NCBI GenBank assembly: GCA_005772855.1
Contig: SXIK01000176.1
Span: 1-42,860, forward strand
Origin: Planctomycetia bacterium
Lineage (GTDB): Bacteria; Planctomycetota; UBA8108; SXIK01
Length of the DNA: 42,860 nucleotides
Reading direction: 5' to 3'
In this document: in pieces, positions 1 to 7,210 of the stretch
Numbering within the stretch: the first letter of the stretch is position 1
Layout of the letters: each line of letters begins with the position of its first letter
The notes under the pieces: model-generated
The model's input: only the letters and a program-made list of their open reading frames with translations
Told to the model about the DNA's origin: nothing
The model's database searches: none
Made by a program: the position numbers and the translations under genes

Positions 1-615
1 CAGCGGCCGTCGGTCGACGTGATCACGGGCCTCATCAAGGCCAACATGCCCTCACGAGTGTCTTTCCACGTCGCTTCGAAGGTCGACAGCCGCACGATTC
101 TTGACCGAAACGGCGCGGAGAAGCTCCTCGGCAAGGGCGACATGCTCTACTTACCCCCCGGGACTTCAGCCCTGGAGCGTGTGCAGGGAACATTTATCTC
201 TGACAAGGAAATTCGGGACGTGGTAAGATTTGCGGTCGAACAGGCCGAGCCGGAGTTCAGCCCCGAGCTTACCCGCTTCGGCGTGGAAAACGCCGCAGCG
301 GGCGGCGAGGAAGACGAGCTCTATGAGCAGGCAGTCCGAATCGTGCTGGGCTCTCAGCGAGGATCGGTAACCCTTCTCCAACGCCAGCTTCAGATCGGTT
401 ACACCCGTGCTTCGCGCCTGATGGAGATCTTGCATGAGCAGGGACTCGTTGGCCCATTCAAGGGCTCGAAGTCTCGCGAGGTCTATTACACACTCGAAGA
501 ATGGGAAGCGGCGAATGCAAGTCGACAGTCGAAAGAAACCAGCACGTCAGAAGCCGGAGGAAACGCCGATCCGGGTGAACCTGATCAGCCTGGGATGCCC
601 GAAGAACTTGGTTGA
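1..615 (+). CDS. ftsK: DNA translocase FtsK, C-terminal part (5' end outside window)
   Basis: This is the 3' end of the septal DNA translocase that pumps chromosome ends through the closing septum and activates XerCD at dif. The frame is open from base 1, so the gene starts upstream of the window. The first residues (QRPSVDVITGLIKANMPSR) are the end of the RecA-like motor domain, continuing through 'SRTILD--GAEKLLGKGDML'. After an acidic linker comes the winged-helix gamma domain that reads KOPS sites (VLGSQRGSVTLLQRQL ... YTRASRLMEILHEQGLVG). About 35 residues follow the gamma domain, rich in Glu, Pro and Gly. This tail is encoded where the next gene, rimO, already begins in another frame, so its sequence may be constrained by rimO rather than by FtsK function. 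The family assignment is very secure. Confidence 0.95.
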   Translation, partial: QRPSVDVITGLIKANMPSRVSFHVASKVDSRTILDRNGAEKLLGKGDMLYLPPGTSALERVQGTFISDKEIRDVVRFAVEQAEPEFSPELTRFGVENAAAGGEEDELYEQAVRIVLGSQRGSVTLLQRQLQIGYTRASRLMEILHEQGLVGPFKGSKSREVYYTLEEWEAANASRQSKETSTSEAGGNADPGEPDQPGMPEELG

Positions 616-1987
616 CTCCGAGATCATCCTGGGCAAGGTGGGAGCCGAGGGCCTCGAGGTCACGGCCTCGGCCGAAGACGCCGACGTGATCGTCATCAAC
701 ACCTGCTCCTTCATCGAAAGCGCCAAGGAGGAGTCGATCCAGACGATCCTCGAGGCGTGCGAGCTGAAGAATCGGTCGGGATCACCCAGGAAGGTAGTCG
801 TTACGGGCTGCCTCGCCCAGCGCTACGGCACAGAGCTTCGCAAGGAAGTCCCGGAAGTGGATGCCATCATCGGCCTTGGCGAGTATGACGACATCGGCAC
901 GGCGCTGCGGGCTCTCACGGCAACAGGGCAAAAAAAGAAGGTCTTCCGCCTCGGCGACCCCGACAAGGCGTGCAATGCCGAGGTCGGCCGCTTCCGCCTT
1001 ACGCCCCGACATTACGCTTACGTCAAGATCTCGGAAGGCTGCGACAACCCCTGCACTTTCTGCTCAATCCCCTCGTTTCGCGGTGGCTTTCGCTCGAAGC
1101 CGATCCCCATGATCCAGGAGGAAGTCCGGGAGCTTGCGGCGAATGGAACGAAGGAGATCGTGATCATCTCGCAGGACACAACTTCCTACGGCATCGATCT
1201 CACCGGGAAGCTAGAGCTGCCAAGGCTCCTCGAAAAGATCGCCGAGGTCGACGGCATCCGCTGGATCCGCGTCCTGTACGTCTACCCGTCCTTCGTGACG
1301 GACGAGATGATCGACTCCATCGCGTCGATCGACAAGGTCGTCAAGTACATCGATATCCCCCTCCAGCATATCTCGGACAAGATGCTGCGGCGCATGGGCC
1401 GGCGCTCGAACGAAACGAAGACGCGGGCGCTCTTGAATCGAATGCGAGAACGGATCTCTGGCCTCTATCTTCGCACGACCTTCATCGTTGGTTTTCCGGG
1501 CGAGGATGCTGAGGACTTCACGAGGCTTCGGAATTTCGTCGAGGAATTCAAGTTCGAGCGCCTCGGGGTCTTCACCTACTCACAGGAAGAGGGTACGCCC
1601 GCCGCCACGTTCTCCGACCAGCTCCCCGAGAAGGCCAGGAAGGCCCGGCTGGAAGAGATCATGCTCCTCCAGCAGGAGAACGCGTTTCGCCACAACCGCT
1701 CACGCAAAGGCGAGATCGCGGAGGCACTGGTTGACGCCGTGGAAACCAAGGCTGGCAAGCCCCCGGTGGTTCGGGCCCGCACGCTCGGCGAGGCTCCCGA
1801 GATCGACCCGACCGTATTTGTCCAGAGCCGAGAGGAGACTTCCACCTTGGCCCCTGACATGCCCCCAAGCTTTCGGGAGCTGCCCTTGAAGGGTTGGCGG
1901 AAAGAGGCCTTGAAACCTGGCGATTTCACCAAAGTCCGAATAACTTCGAGCCTGGACTATGACCTTTTAGCGGAGCGCATGGCATAG
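515..1987 (+). CDS. rimO: Ribosomal protein S12 methylthiotransferase RimO
   Basis: Radical-SAM enzyme that adds a methylthio group to the conserved aspartate of ribosomal protein S12. Counting from the ATG at 515 (490 aa), the UPF0004 domain carries its three cluster cysteines at C28 (LGCPKNLVDSE), C64 (NTCSFI) and C99 (GCLAQR). The radical-SAM CxxxCxxC motif is C176-C180-C183 (EGCDNPCTFCSIP). The C-terminus is a TRAM-like RNA-binding domain. ATG 515 was chosen because GGGAAG lies 6 bases upstream. The frame stays open to 434, but those extra 27 residues are low-complexity Ser/Arg. A later GTG at about 574 just before the conserved 'NLISLGCPKN' is the other candidate. The gene overlaps ftsK by 101 bases. 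The protein is somewhat longer than typical RimO (about 440 aa). Confidence 0.93.
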   Translation: MQVDSRKKPARQKPEETPIRVNLISLGCPKNLVDSEIILGKVGAEGLEVTASAEDADVIVINTCSFIESAKEESIQTILEACELKNRSGSPRKVVVTGCLAQRYGTELRKEVPEVDAIIGLGEYDDIGTALRALTATGQKKKVFRLGDPDKACNAEVGRFRLTPRHYAYVKISEGCDNPCTFCSIPSFRGGFRSKPIPMIQEEVRELAANGTKEIVIISQDTTSYGIDLTGKLELPRLLEKIAEVDGIRWIRVLYVYPSFVTDEMIDSIASIDKVVKYIDIPLQHISDKMLRRMGRRSNETKTRALLNRMRERISGLYLRTTFIVGFPGEDAEDFTRLRNFVEEFKFERLGVFTYSQEEGTPAATFSDQLPEKARKARLEEIMLLQQENAFRHNRSRKGEIAEALVDAVETKAGKPPVVRARTLGEAPEIDPTVFVQSREETSTLAPDMPPSFRELPLKGWRKEALKPGDFTKVRITSSLDYDLLAERMA

Positions 1988-2010
1988 AATTGCCACCAAA
2001 GAGCCGATCC

Positions 2011-2715
2011 ATGGACGGAACCGCAGACCCAGGAGGCACAACGAAAGCCCCAAGCCCAACCCGTGGAATCCGCCTGCGCGAAGCCGCCAGGGAGAGTCTC
2101 TGGAACCTCCCAAACCAGCTAACCATCGCTCGCCTGATTCTGTCGGTGGTCTTTTTCGTCCTTCTGGCGCTCGAAACCCACGGAACCGTGTTCCTCTGGG
2201 GCACAAGGCCGGTCTTGAACGCCTCCTGCCTGGTGTTCGTCTTCGCCGTCGTGACGGACTTTCTGGACGGCTACCTTGCCCGAAAGTGGGAGTTGACTTC
2301 AACCTTCGGCCGCATTGCAGACCCCTTTGCCGACAAAATCGTGGTCTGTGGTGGATTCGTCATGCTAACTGGGGTGGCCCCCCAGCTCATCGAGCCCTGG
2401 TTCGCGGTCGTGATCATGTTCCGTGAGTTCCTGGTTTCTGGACTCAGGAGCTTTCTCGAGTCCAGGGGTGTTCCGTTTGGCTCTGCCTTCAGTGGCAAGG
2501 TCAAAATGTTGGTCCAGAGCATCACGATTCCCCTCGTGATCCTCTACGAAGCCAACTTTGCGCCATTGCGTACAGCCAGTAGCCATGGATTGGCTGACGG
2601 CGTCTACTGGATCACAGTCGCGTTCATTGTCCTGACGCTGCTTACAACCGTCTACTCCTCCGTTGGCTACGTTCAGCGGGCAGTAGAGCTCCTGCGCGGG
2701 AGTGGATCAGGGTGA
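2011..2715 (+). CDS. pgsA: CDP-diacylglycerol-glycerol-3-phosphate 3-phosphatidyltransferase
   Basis: Integral membrane enzyme that makes phosphatidylglycerol phosphate, the first committed step to phosphatidylglycerol and cardiolipin. From ATG 2011 (234 aa) the CDP-alcohol phosphotransferase signature is complete: D83-FL-D86-G87-YL-A90-R91, then G100, D104 and D108, which bind metal and substrate. Around it are several hydrophobic segments (about 40-56, 70-82, 120-140, 205-225). 'NLPNQLTIARL' just before the first span is typical of PgsA. A TTG at 1990, three bases after the rimO stop, is an alternative start. Neither has a strong ribosome binding site, suggesting coupling to rimO. It lies in a co-directional run ftsK-rimO-pgsA and overlaps or abuts the next gene. 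Confidence 0.9.
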   Translation: MDGTADPGGTTKAPSPTRGIRLREAARESLWNLPNQLTIARLILSVVFFVLLALETHGTVFLWGTRPVLNASCLVFVFAVVTDFLDGYLARKWELTSTFGRIADPFADKIVVCGGFVMLTGVAPQLIEPWFAVVIMFREFLVSGLRSFLESRGVPFGSAFSGKVKMLVQSITIPLVILYEANFAPLRTASSHGLADGVYWITVAFIVLTLLTTVYSSVGYVQRAVELLRGSGSG

Positions 2716-2719
2716 TAAC

Positions 2720-4237
2720 GTGGCAAGGCCAAGGCACCGCGCAACCCATGCGTCGCCAGCATTCCGCGTTCCGATAGCGCTCAAGTTTGCGGTCTTTATT
2801 GCGTTCCTCGTGGTCGGGTTCATGGCCTGGCAGACGCACACGGCCACGAATGAGGCGCAGCGGAGACTCGATTCCGAAATCAACAAGAGTGGCGTCGAGG
2901 TGACCTCGGCCATCGCGCTTGTCCTTGCCGAGAGTTGGACGGAGAATCGCCCGGAAGTCGAGAAGAGACTGAAGCAGATCCGGGAGACGCCCGGCCTCGG
3001 CCAGGTGCTCGACATCATCGCCTATGGGTCCTCCAACCAACTGCTCGGCACCGCAACTGGCAAGGACGGATTTGGCCGCACGCGGGGCACGCCTGTCGCC
3101 AACTCCCTGGCGAGAGATGCTGCAACCGAGATCAACGAGTTCGCCTACGATGGCGAGCCGGTGCGAGCATTCTCGAAGCTCGTCGGCGCCGGGCGTGTCG
3201 AGGTCTACCTGTCAGCAGCCAATATCGAGCGATCACGGTCCGAGTTGCGCGCGGCCATGACCCAAGTTTCACTCACGGCCTCTCTCGTGGCCGCGATCGC
3301 CGCCTACTTCCTCGCACGAGTCTTGACGAGCCCGATCCGAACGCTGATGCGGGACATGCGCCAGATAGGCCTCGGAAACCTTGATCACCAGTCCAGGGTC
3401 CGAACAAAGGACGAGCTGGGTGACCTCGCTCATGCGTTCAACATGATGTCCACCGGACTCAGATCGGCCCAGGAGCTAAGGCTCGAGCAGAAAGCGCGGG
3501 AACAGGAGCTCTCGCTGGCAACCCGCATCCAGGCAAGTCTCCTGCCATCCGATATTCCCGACATCTTGGGCTTTGACGTGGCGCACCACTACGCACCAGC
3601 CAGGGAGATCGGCGGCGATTACTTCGACTTCCTCCGAATCGACGAGGAGCGGGTGGGAGTGGCCATCGCCGATGTTTCGGGCAAGGGGGTTCCAGCCGCA
3701 TTGATCATGACCATGACAAGGAGCCTCCTTCGCATGGCCGCCAGGGCAGAAGTCTCACCCGCCCGCACCCTCGAGAAAGTCCATCGGTTTCTCACGCCCG
3801 ACATGAGCCCGGGAATGTTCGTGACGATGGTCTATCTCGTCATCGACGAAGCTACCCGCGAAGCACGCCTCGTCCGCGCAGGACATAATGCTCCTCTCTA
3901 CTTCACAAAGGGCCTGTCGAAGGTGCTGGAACTAAATCCCAGAGGCCTGGGCTTGGGAATCCATCGAGAAGGCGCGCGATTCACTTCCGCGCTCTCAGTA
4001 CAAAAAATTTCCTTTCACCCCGGGGACGTTCTGCTGACGTACACGGATGGCATCGTTGAGGGAAAGGACAAGCATGGGCGCGACTACACCGAGACGCGGC
4101 TCAAGGAAGTGCTCGCGGCGAAGGCTTGTCTGAGCGCTGAGGGTATAGCGCAGGCAATCCTACAAGACCTCCAACGGCACTCCCGAGGAGCCGAACCCTC
4201 CGATGACATCACGTTAATTGTCATCAAGGCCCGGTAA
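2720..4237 (+). CDS. Membrane-bound PP2C-family phosphatase with HAMP domain (RsbU/SpoIIE type)
   Basis: Predicted Ser/Thr phosphatase that would remove phosphate from the STAS antagonist encoded at 4758 and so release a sigma factor from its anti-sigma kinase. From GTG 2720 (505 aa): a transmembrane helix at about 22-37, an extracytoplasmic sensor region of about 145 residues, a second helix at about 183-199, a HAMP domain at 201-252 and a PP2C/SpoIIE domain at 266-504. Metal-binding motifs are visible: GGDYFDF (298-304), IADVSGKGVPAAL (316-328) and SDDITLIV near the C-terminus. GTG 2720 has AGGG at suitable distance; GTG 2702, inside pgsA, is the alternative. The two-helix-HAMP layout indicates that an external or envelope signal controls the phosphatase; the ligand cannot be read from sequence. 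A small hairpin follows at 4243-4263. Confidence 0.88.
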   Translation: MARPRHRATHASPAFRVPIALKFAVFIAFLVVGFMAWQTHTATNEAQRRLDSEINKSGVEVTSAIALVLAESWTENRPEVEKRLKQIRETPGLGQVLDIIAYGSSNQLLGTATGKDGFGRTRGTPVANSLARDAATEINEFAYDGEPVRAFSKLVGAGRVEVYLSAANIERSRSELRAAMTQVSLTASLVAAIAAYFLARVLTSPIRTLMRDMRQIGLGNLDHQSRVRTKDELGDLAHAFNMMSTGLRSAQELRLEQKAREQELSLATRIQASLLPSDIPDILGFDVAHHYAPAREIGGDYFDFLRIDEERVGVAIADVSGKGVPAALIMTMTRSLLRMAARAEVSPARTLEKVHRFLTPDMSPGMFVTMVYLVIDEATREARLVRAGHNAPLYFTKGLSKVLELNPRGLGLGIHREGARFTSALSVQKISFHPGDVLLTYTDGIVEGKDKHGRDYTETRLKEVLAAKACLSAEGIAQAILQDLQRHSRGAEPSDDITLIVIKAR

Positions 4238-4242
4238 AGAAT

Positions 4243-4263
4243 CCGAGGCCCCCAATCCCTCGG
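4243..4263 (+). terminator. Hairpin after the PP2C phosphatase gene
   Basis: CCGAGG (4243-4248) pairs with CCTCGG (4258-4263) around a 9-base loop, six bases after the phosphatase stop codon. There is no T-run, so termination is only partly supported. It lies just upstream of the -10 box that precedes the anti-sigma kinase gene. Confidence 0.4.
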
Positions 4264-4280
4264 CGGAGTGTTGCCCCTTG

Positions 4281-4310
4281 TTCGCCGCCTCCCATGAACC
4301 ATGCTATTCT
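4281..4310 (+). promoter_or_regulatory. Candidate promoter of the anti-sigma kinase gene, with possible leaderless start
   Basis: TATTCT (4305-4310) is a good -10 box and ends 8 bases before ATG 4319, so transcription would begin at or within a base or two of the start codon. The -35 match (TTCGCC, 4281-4286, spacer 18) is poor. No Shine-Dalgarno sequence precedes ATG 4319 or the in-frame ATG at 4301. The same geometry is seen before three other genes in this window. Confidence 0.45.
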
Positions 4311-4318
4311 TCCGTGCG

Positions 4319-4741
4319 ATGCACAAGACGGCTACCCTTCGTGAGGACTTCAAGATTCATGCGGAGGCCTCGAAGCTTTTTGAGTTCCGAGAGCGGCTGT
4401 ATCGGATTTGCACCGATGAGGGAATCCCGCCGCAGCCCGCAAGGCTCATGGTCCTCGCGGTCGACGAGGCGATCTCGAACATCATCGAACATGCGAAGCT
4501 TCCCGAAAACGACAACAAGATCGGTGTTTCAGTGGAGATCGATGAGCATCAGTTGGTTGTCCGAATCAGTGATCGAGGCAAACCGTTCGACCCAAGGCCG
4601 ATCCGGAGGGAGCCCGATGGATGCGCCTACCCACGTCGGGGCTTTGGTCTTTACCTCATCCAGAAGATCGTGAACCAGATCGATTACGAGCGCACGAGCG
4701 ACGGCAGCAACATGCTGAAGCTAACAAAGAGCATCGATTGA
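4319..4741 (+). CDS. Anti-sigma factor / serine kinase of RsbW type (GHKL ATPase)
   Basis: Small cytoplasmic GHKL-fold ATPase (140 aa from ATG 4319) of the family that binds a sigma factor and phosphorylates a STAS antagonist. The N-box is DEAISNIIEHA with E50 and N54, the G1 box is ISDRGKPFDP (D85, G87) and the G2 region is RRGFGLYLIQKIV (G108, G110). This is the full ATP-binding set with no extra domains. An upstream in-frame ATG at 4301 would add six residues, but the -10-like TATTCT overlaps it. The phosphatase precedes it and the STAS gene starts 16 bases after its stop, completing a partner-switching set. No sigma-70-family gene is adjacent; the next sigma factor, RpoN at 5687, belongs to an unrelated family, so the kinase's target must be elsewhere or be a non-sigma protein. 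Confidence 0.88.
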   Translation: MHKTATLREDFKIHAEASKLFEFRERLYRICTDEGIPPQPARLMVLAVDEAISNIIEHAKLPENDNKIGVSVEIDEHQLVVRISDRGKPFDPRPIRREPDGCAYPRRGFGLYLIQKIVNQIDYERTSDGSNMLKLTKSID

Positions 4742-4757
4742 AGGAGAGTGGCTGCAA

Positions 4758-5117
4758 ATGGCTGGCTTGAAAGTACATCATGAAGAGAACAGGGACGGTG
4801 TGGTCTACTTCGAGTTGGAAGGCCTTCTCGACCCTCACAATTTCGAGGTATTGGAAGCCCTCTTCGAGAAACACTTTGCTGCCGAGGTTTATCGATTCGT
4901 CATCGATTTGCGGCGCCTGCAGTATGTCTCCAGCTCGGGGGCCGGCGTCTTCATTGGCGCAGTCGGCACCTGCCAGGACAACGACGGCAACATCATCCTC
5001 GTTCAGCCTTCCCAGGAGGTCAAAGAGATCTTCGAGCTGCTTGGGGTTTACCAGATATTCCCCGTGCTTCAGACGAAGCTGCAGGCGGTCGACTACTTCG
5101 CAAAGAAGGTTCAATAG
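4758..5117 (+). CDS. Anti-sigma factor antagonist (STAS domain)
   Basis: Single STAS domain of 119 aa, the expected antagonist in the partner switch. When unphosphorylated it would bind the GHKL kinase and free its client; phosphorylation would cancel this. The switch motif is VSSSGAGVF, where S59 aligns with the phosphorylated serine of SpoIIAA-type proteins. The usual Asp before it is Ser here, as in many STAS antagonists. The start has the best ribosome binding site of this cluster: AAGGAG 11 bases before ATG 4758. It is probably cotranscribed with the kinase 16 bases upstream. Some STAS proteins of this type act on diguanylate cyclases or other effectors instead of sigma factors, which remains possible here. 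Confidence 0.9.
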   Translation: MAGLKVHHEENRDGVVYFELEGLLDPHNFEVLEALFEKHFAAEVYRFVIDLRRLQYVSSSGAGVFIGAVGTCQDNDGNIILVQPSQEVKEIFELLGVYQIFPVLQTKLQAVDYFAKKVQ

Positions 5118-5130
5118 TCTGCGGAAGCGG

Positions 5131-5158
5131 TTTCCAAAGCTGGCTTCTTGAGTAGACT
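5131..5158 (+). promoter_or_regulatory. Candidate sigma-70 promoter of the P-II gene, possible leaderless start
   Basis: TTTCCA (5131-5136), a 16-base spacer and TAGACT (5153-5158), followed six bases later by ATG 5165. Transcription would start at the A of the start codon. No Shine-Dalgarno sequence is present. The identical -10 hexamer TAGACT is used upstream of rpoN (5581-5586). Confidence 0.5.
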
Positions 5159-5164
5159 AATTGC

Positions 5165-5536
5165 ATGTCTGCTCCTCCGCCCCGGCCCAGCTCTCCCTTT
5201 GATTTCGGCATCGACGGCTTCGTCTACGCCACGATTATCATCAAGCCTTTCCGCCTCGATCCCGTACTCGAGGCATTGCGTCCCTTCCACTTGATCTCGC
5301 TGATGGCCGCGGAGGTCCGTGGCTATGGAAGGCAAAAGGGACACCTCGAGCTTTACCGGGGCTCCGAATACTCCATCTCCTTCATCCCCAAGATCAAGCT
5401 CGAGCTGGTGGCCGAAGCAAGTGAAATTGAGGAGATCCTGAGCGCTGTCCAACTCGCGGCTCGCACTGGACGAATCGGCGATGGGAAGGTCTTCTTGCAG
5501 CGCCTCGACAGCCTGCAGTCTGAAGATCCCGTATAA
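5165..5536 (+). CDS. glnB: P-II family nitrogen regulatory protein
   Basis: Trimeric signal protein that senses 2-oxoglutarate and ATP/ADP and adjusts nitrogen metabolism by touching targets with its T-loop. The core matches GlnB/GlnK closely: IIKPFRLDPV, the T-loop from GYGRQKGHLELYRGSEY to FIPK (about 53-76), and AARTGRIGDGKVF (98-110). Y69 corresponds to the tyrosine that is uridylylated in E. coli GlnB, so modification is possible. It has an extra N-terminal stretch of about 18 residues rich in Pro and Ser, so the protein is 123 aa rather than about 112. That extension depends on the ATG 5165 start, which sits directly behind a -10 box. GlnB and GlnK cannot be told apart by sequence here; no amtB is adjacent. 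The neighbour rpoN fits a nitrogen-control role. Confidence 0.9.
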   Translation: MSAPPPRPSSPFDFGIDGFVYATIIIKPFRLDPVLEALRPFHLISLMAAEVRGYGRQKGHLELYRGSEYSISFIPKIKLELVAEASEIEEILSAVQLAARTGRIGDGKVFLQRLDSLQSEDPV

Positions 5537-5557
5537 GAAGCGCCTCGCGGCGTCCAT

Positions 5558-5586
5558 TTGACGCAGTTTTCAGGCCATCATAGACT
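5558..5586 (+). promoter_or_regulatory. Predicted sigma-70 promoter of rpoN
   Basis: TTGACG (5558-5563), exactly 17 bases, then TAGACT (5581-5586). The predicted start is near 5593, giving a leader of about 94 bases before ATG 5687. This is one of the clearest promoters in the window. Confidence 0.6.
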
Positions 5587-5610
5587 TCGTTGCTTACAGG
5601 GGGGGACAAC

Positions 5611-5632
5611 GGCTCGAGGACATTGCCGAGCC
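5611..5632 (+). other. Hairpin in the rpoN leader
   Basis: GGCTCG (5611-5616) and CGAGCC (5627-5632) form a perfect 6-bp stem with a 10-base loop inside the predicted rpoN 5' leader. It is followed by AAATTATG, not a T-run, so it is more likely a leader structure than a terminator. Confidence 0.35.
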
Positions 5633-5686
5633 AAATTATGAATCGCTGGAACGTGGGCTTCACGACAACCTTTTTTGAGAGGGAAG

Positions 5687-7108
5687 ATGAAGCTCGAACT
5701 TACTCAGCGGCTACACCAGAGTCAGATCCTGGCCCCACAGATGATCCTTTCCATGGACATCCTGCTCCTGGGAGTGCAGGAATTGGAGCAGAGGATCGAA
5801 AAAGAGTTCGCGGAGAACCCGGCACTAGAAATTACAGAAGCCCTTGGCAAGGACAGGGATGCCAGGACAGCCGCCAAGGACTCCGAGACTCCCGCACCGG
5901 CCGAAGCTGAGCTCTTTTCGCAAATCGACAACTTCCAGAACTTCCTGGGACAAAGCTTCGGGGAGAATCGCTTCAAGTCGCGCGCAGAGTCGAGCAACGA
6001 CCGATCGGAAATGCTCCAGAATACGGAGGGCAAGCCCGGCGGACTCCGCGATCTGCTGATACAGCAGATTCACCTTCAGAGCCTCCGATCGAAGATCACG
6101 GAAATCGCGGAGGAGATCATCCAAAACCTCGACCACAAAGGCTACCTGTTGGCCCCTGCCGAGGAGATCTACGCTGACATGTCGGGCAGGGAACAGAAGG
6201 AGGACTTCGACCTTGCGCTCGCCGCCGTCCGTGGGCTGGATCCCGCCGGCGTCGGGGCGGAGAACCTGCAGCAATGCCTTCTGCTCCAACTTGCCCGTGA
6301 CAAACAGGACTACTCGCTCGAGTCGGAGATCATCATCAACCACCTCGAGGATCTCAGGCAGAACAAGATCCCCAAGATCGCTAAGGACCTTCACCGGACA
6401 GTGGAAGACATCAAGGACGCGATCGAGATCATCACCTCCCTCGATCCGCTCCCCGGCGCTCGGTATGAATCCTCACCGACAATCTATATCAAGCCAGACG
6501 TCATCGTCGAGAAGATAGAAGGGAAGCTCCAGGTCCGCATCGAGAATGGCTCAGTCCCCCAGCTCAATATCAGCGAGACTTGCCGCAAGCTCCTCAAGGA
6601 GTCTCGAGGCAACCCCGCAGTCGCGGGCTTCGTCCGAAAAAAGATCGAGTCCGCGCAGTGGCTCATCCAGGCAGTGCGACAACGCCAACGAACGCTATAC
6701 GACATTGCGGTCGCCATGGTCGAGTACCAGCGAGACTTCATGGAGAAAGGTCCGCAGGAGCTTCGAGCCATGCGGATGCAAACGATCGCGGACCTGGTCC
6801 ACGTTCACATCTCCACCATCAGCCGAGCGATCAAGGGCAAGTATGTCGAAACTCCATGGGGCGTTTACGAGCTGCGCTACTTCTATACGGGAGGCGTCGA
6901 AAAGGCCGGAGGCGAGCTCGAGTCTCGGCGTAACGTCTACCGCCAAATCGGAGAGCTCATCGCGGAGGAAAACAAGCGAAGCCCGCTCTCGGACTCCGAT
7001 ATATGCAAGAGGCTCCAGGAACAGGGCCTCGACATCGCACGCCGCACGGTGACGAAGTACCGCGAGCAGGAGAAGATTCCGGCGTCAAGGTTACGACGAT
7101 TGTTCTGA
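5687..7108 (+). CDS. rpoN: RNA polymerase sigma-54 factor RpoN
   Basis: Alternative sigma factor that directs RNA polymerase to -24/-12 promoters and needs AAA+ activators. From ATG 5687 (473 aa) it has the Gln/Leu-rich region I (MKLELTQRLHQSQILAPQM... EQRIEKEFAENPALEI), an acidic region II, the core-binding domain, the helix-turn-helix region (ADLVHVHISTISRAIKGKYVETPWG) and, near the C-terminus, the RpoN box ARRTVTKYRE (about 451-460). GAGAGG lies a few bases before ATG 5687; a TTG at 5675 is a weaker alternative. All regions are present and length is normal. It sits downstream of the P-II gene with its own promoter. No clear -24/-12 promoter was found anywhere in the window, so its regulon is not represented here. 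Confidence 0.96.
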   Translation: MKLELTQRLHQSQILAPQMILSMDILLLGVQELEQRIEKEFAENPALEITEALGKDRDARTAAKDSETPAPAEAELFSQIDNFQNFLGQSFGENRFKSRAESSNDRSEMLQNTEGKPGGLRDLLIQQIHLQSLRSKITEIAEEIIQNLDHKGYLLAPAEEIYADMSGREQKEDFDLALAAVRGLDPAGVGAENLQQCLLLQLARDKQDYSLESEIIINHLEDLRQNKIPKIAKDLHRTVEDIKDAIEIITSLDPLPGARYESSPTIYIKPDVIVEKIEGKLQVRIENGSVPQLNISETCRKLLKESRGNPAVAGFVRKKIESAQWLIQAVRQRQRTLYDIAVAMVEYQRDFMEKGPQELRAMRMQTIADLVHVHISTISRAIKGKYVETPWGVYELRYFYTGGVEKAGGELESRRNVYRQIGELIAEENKRSPLSDSDICKRLQEQGLDIARRTVTKYREQEKIPASRLRRLF

Positions 7109-7210
7109 CGGGCTGCCAAGCCAGAATTCCCCCCTGGCGCGGGTCAAGGGAGAGAATCTTGGCAGTGGAATTGTCAAGTCAGGGCGCCCCTCGACATCTC
7201 GGTGAGGGCT

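Noticed and set aside
7158-7173. TGGCAG-(5)-TTGTC, similar to a sigma-54 promoter
   Set aside because: The invariant GC at -12 is missing and it points into the 3' end of a - strand gene.
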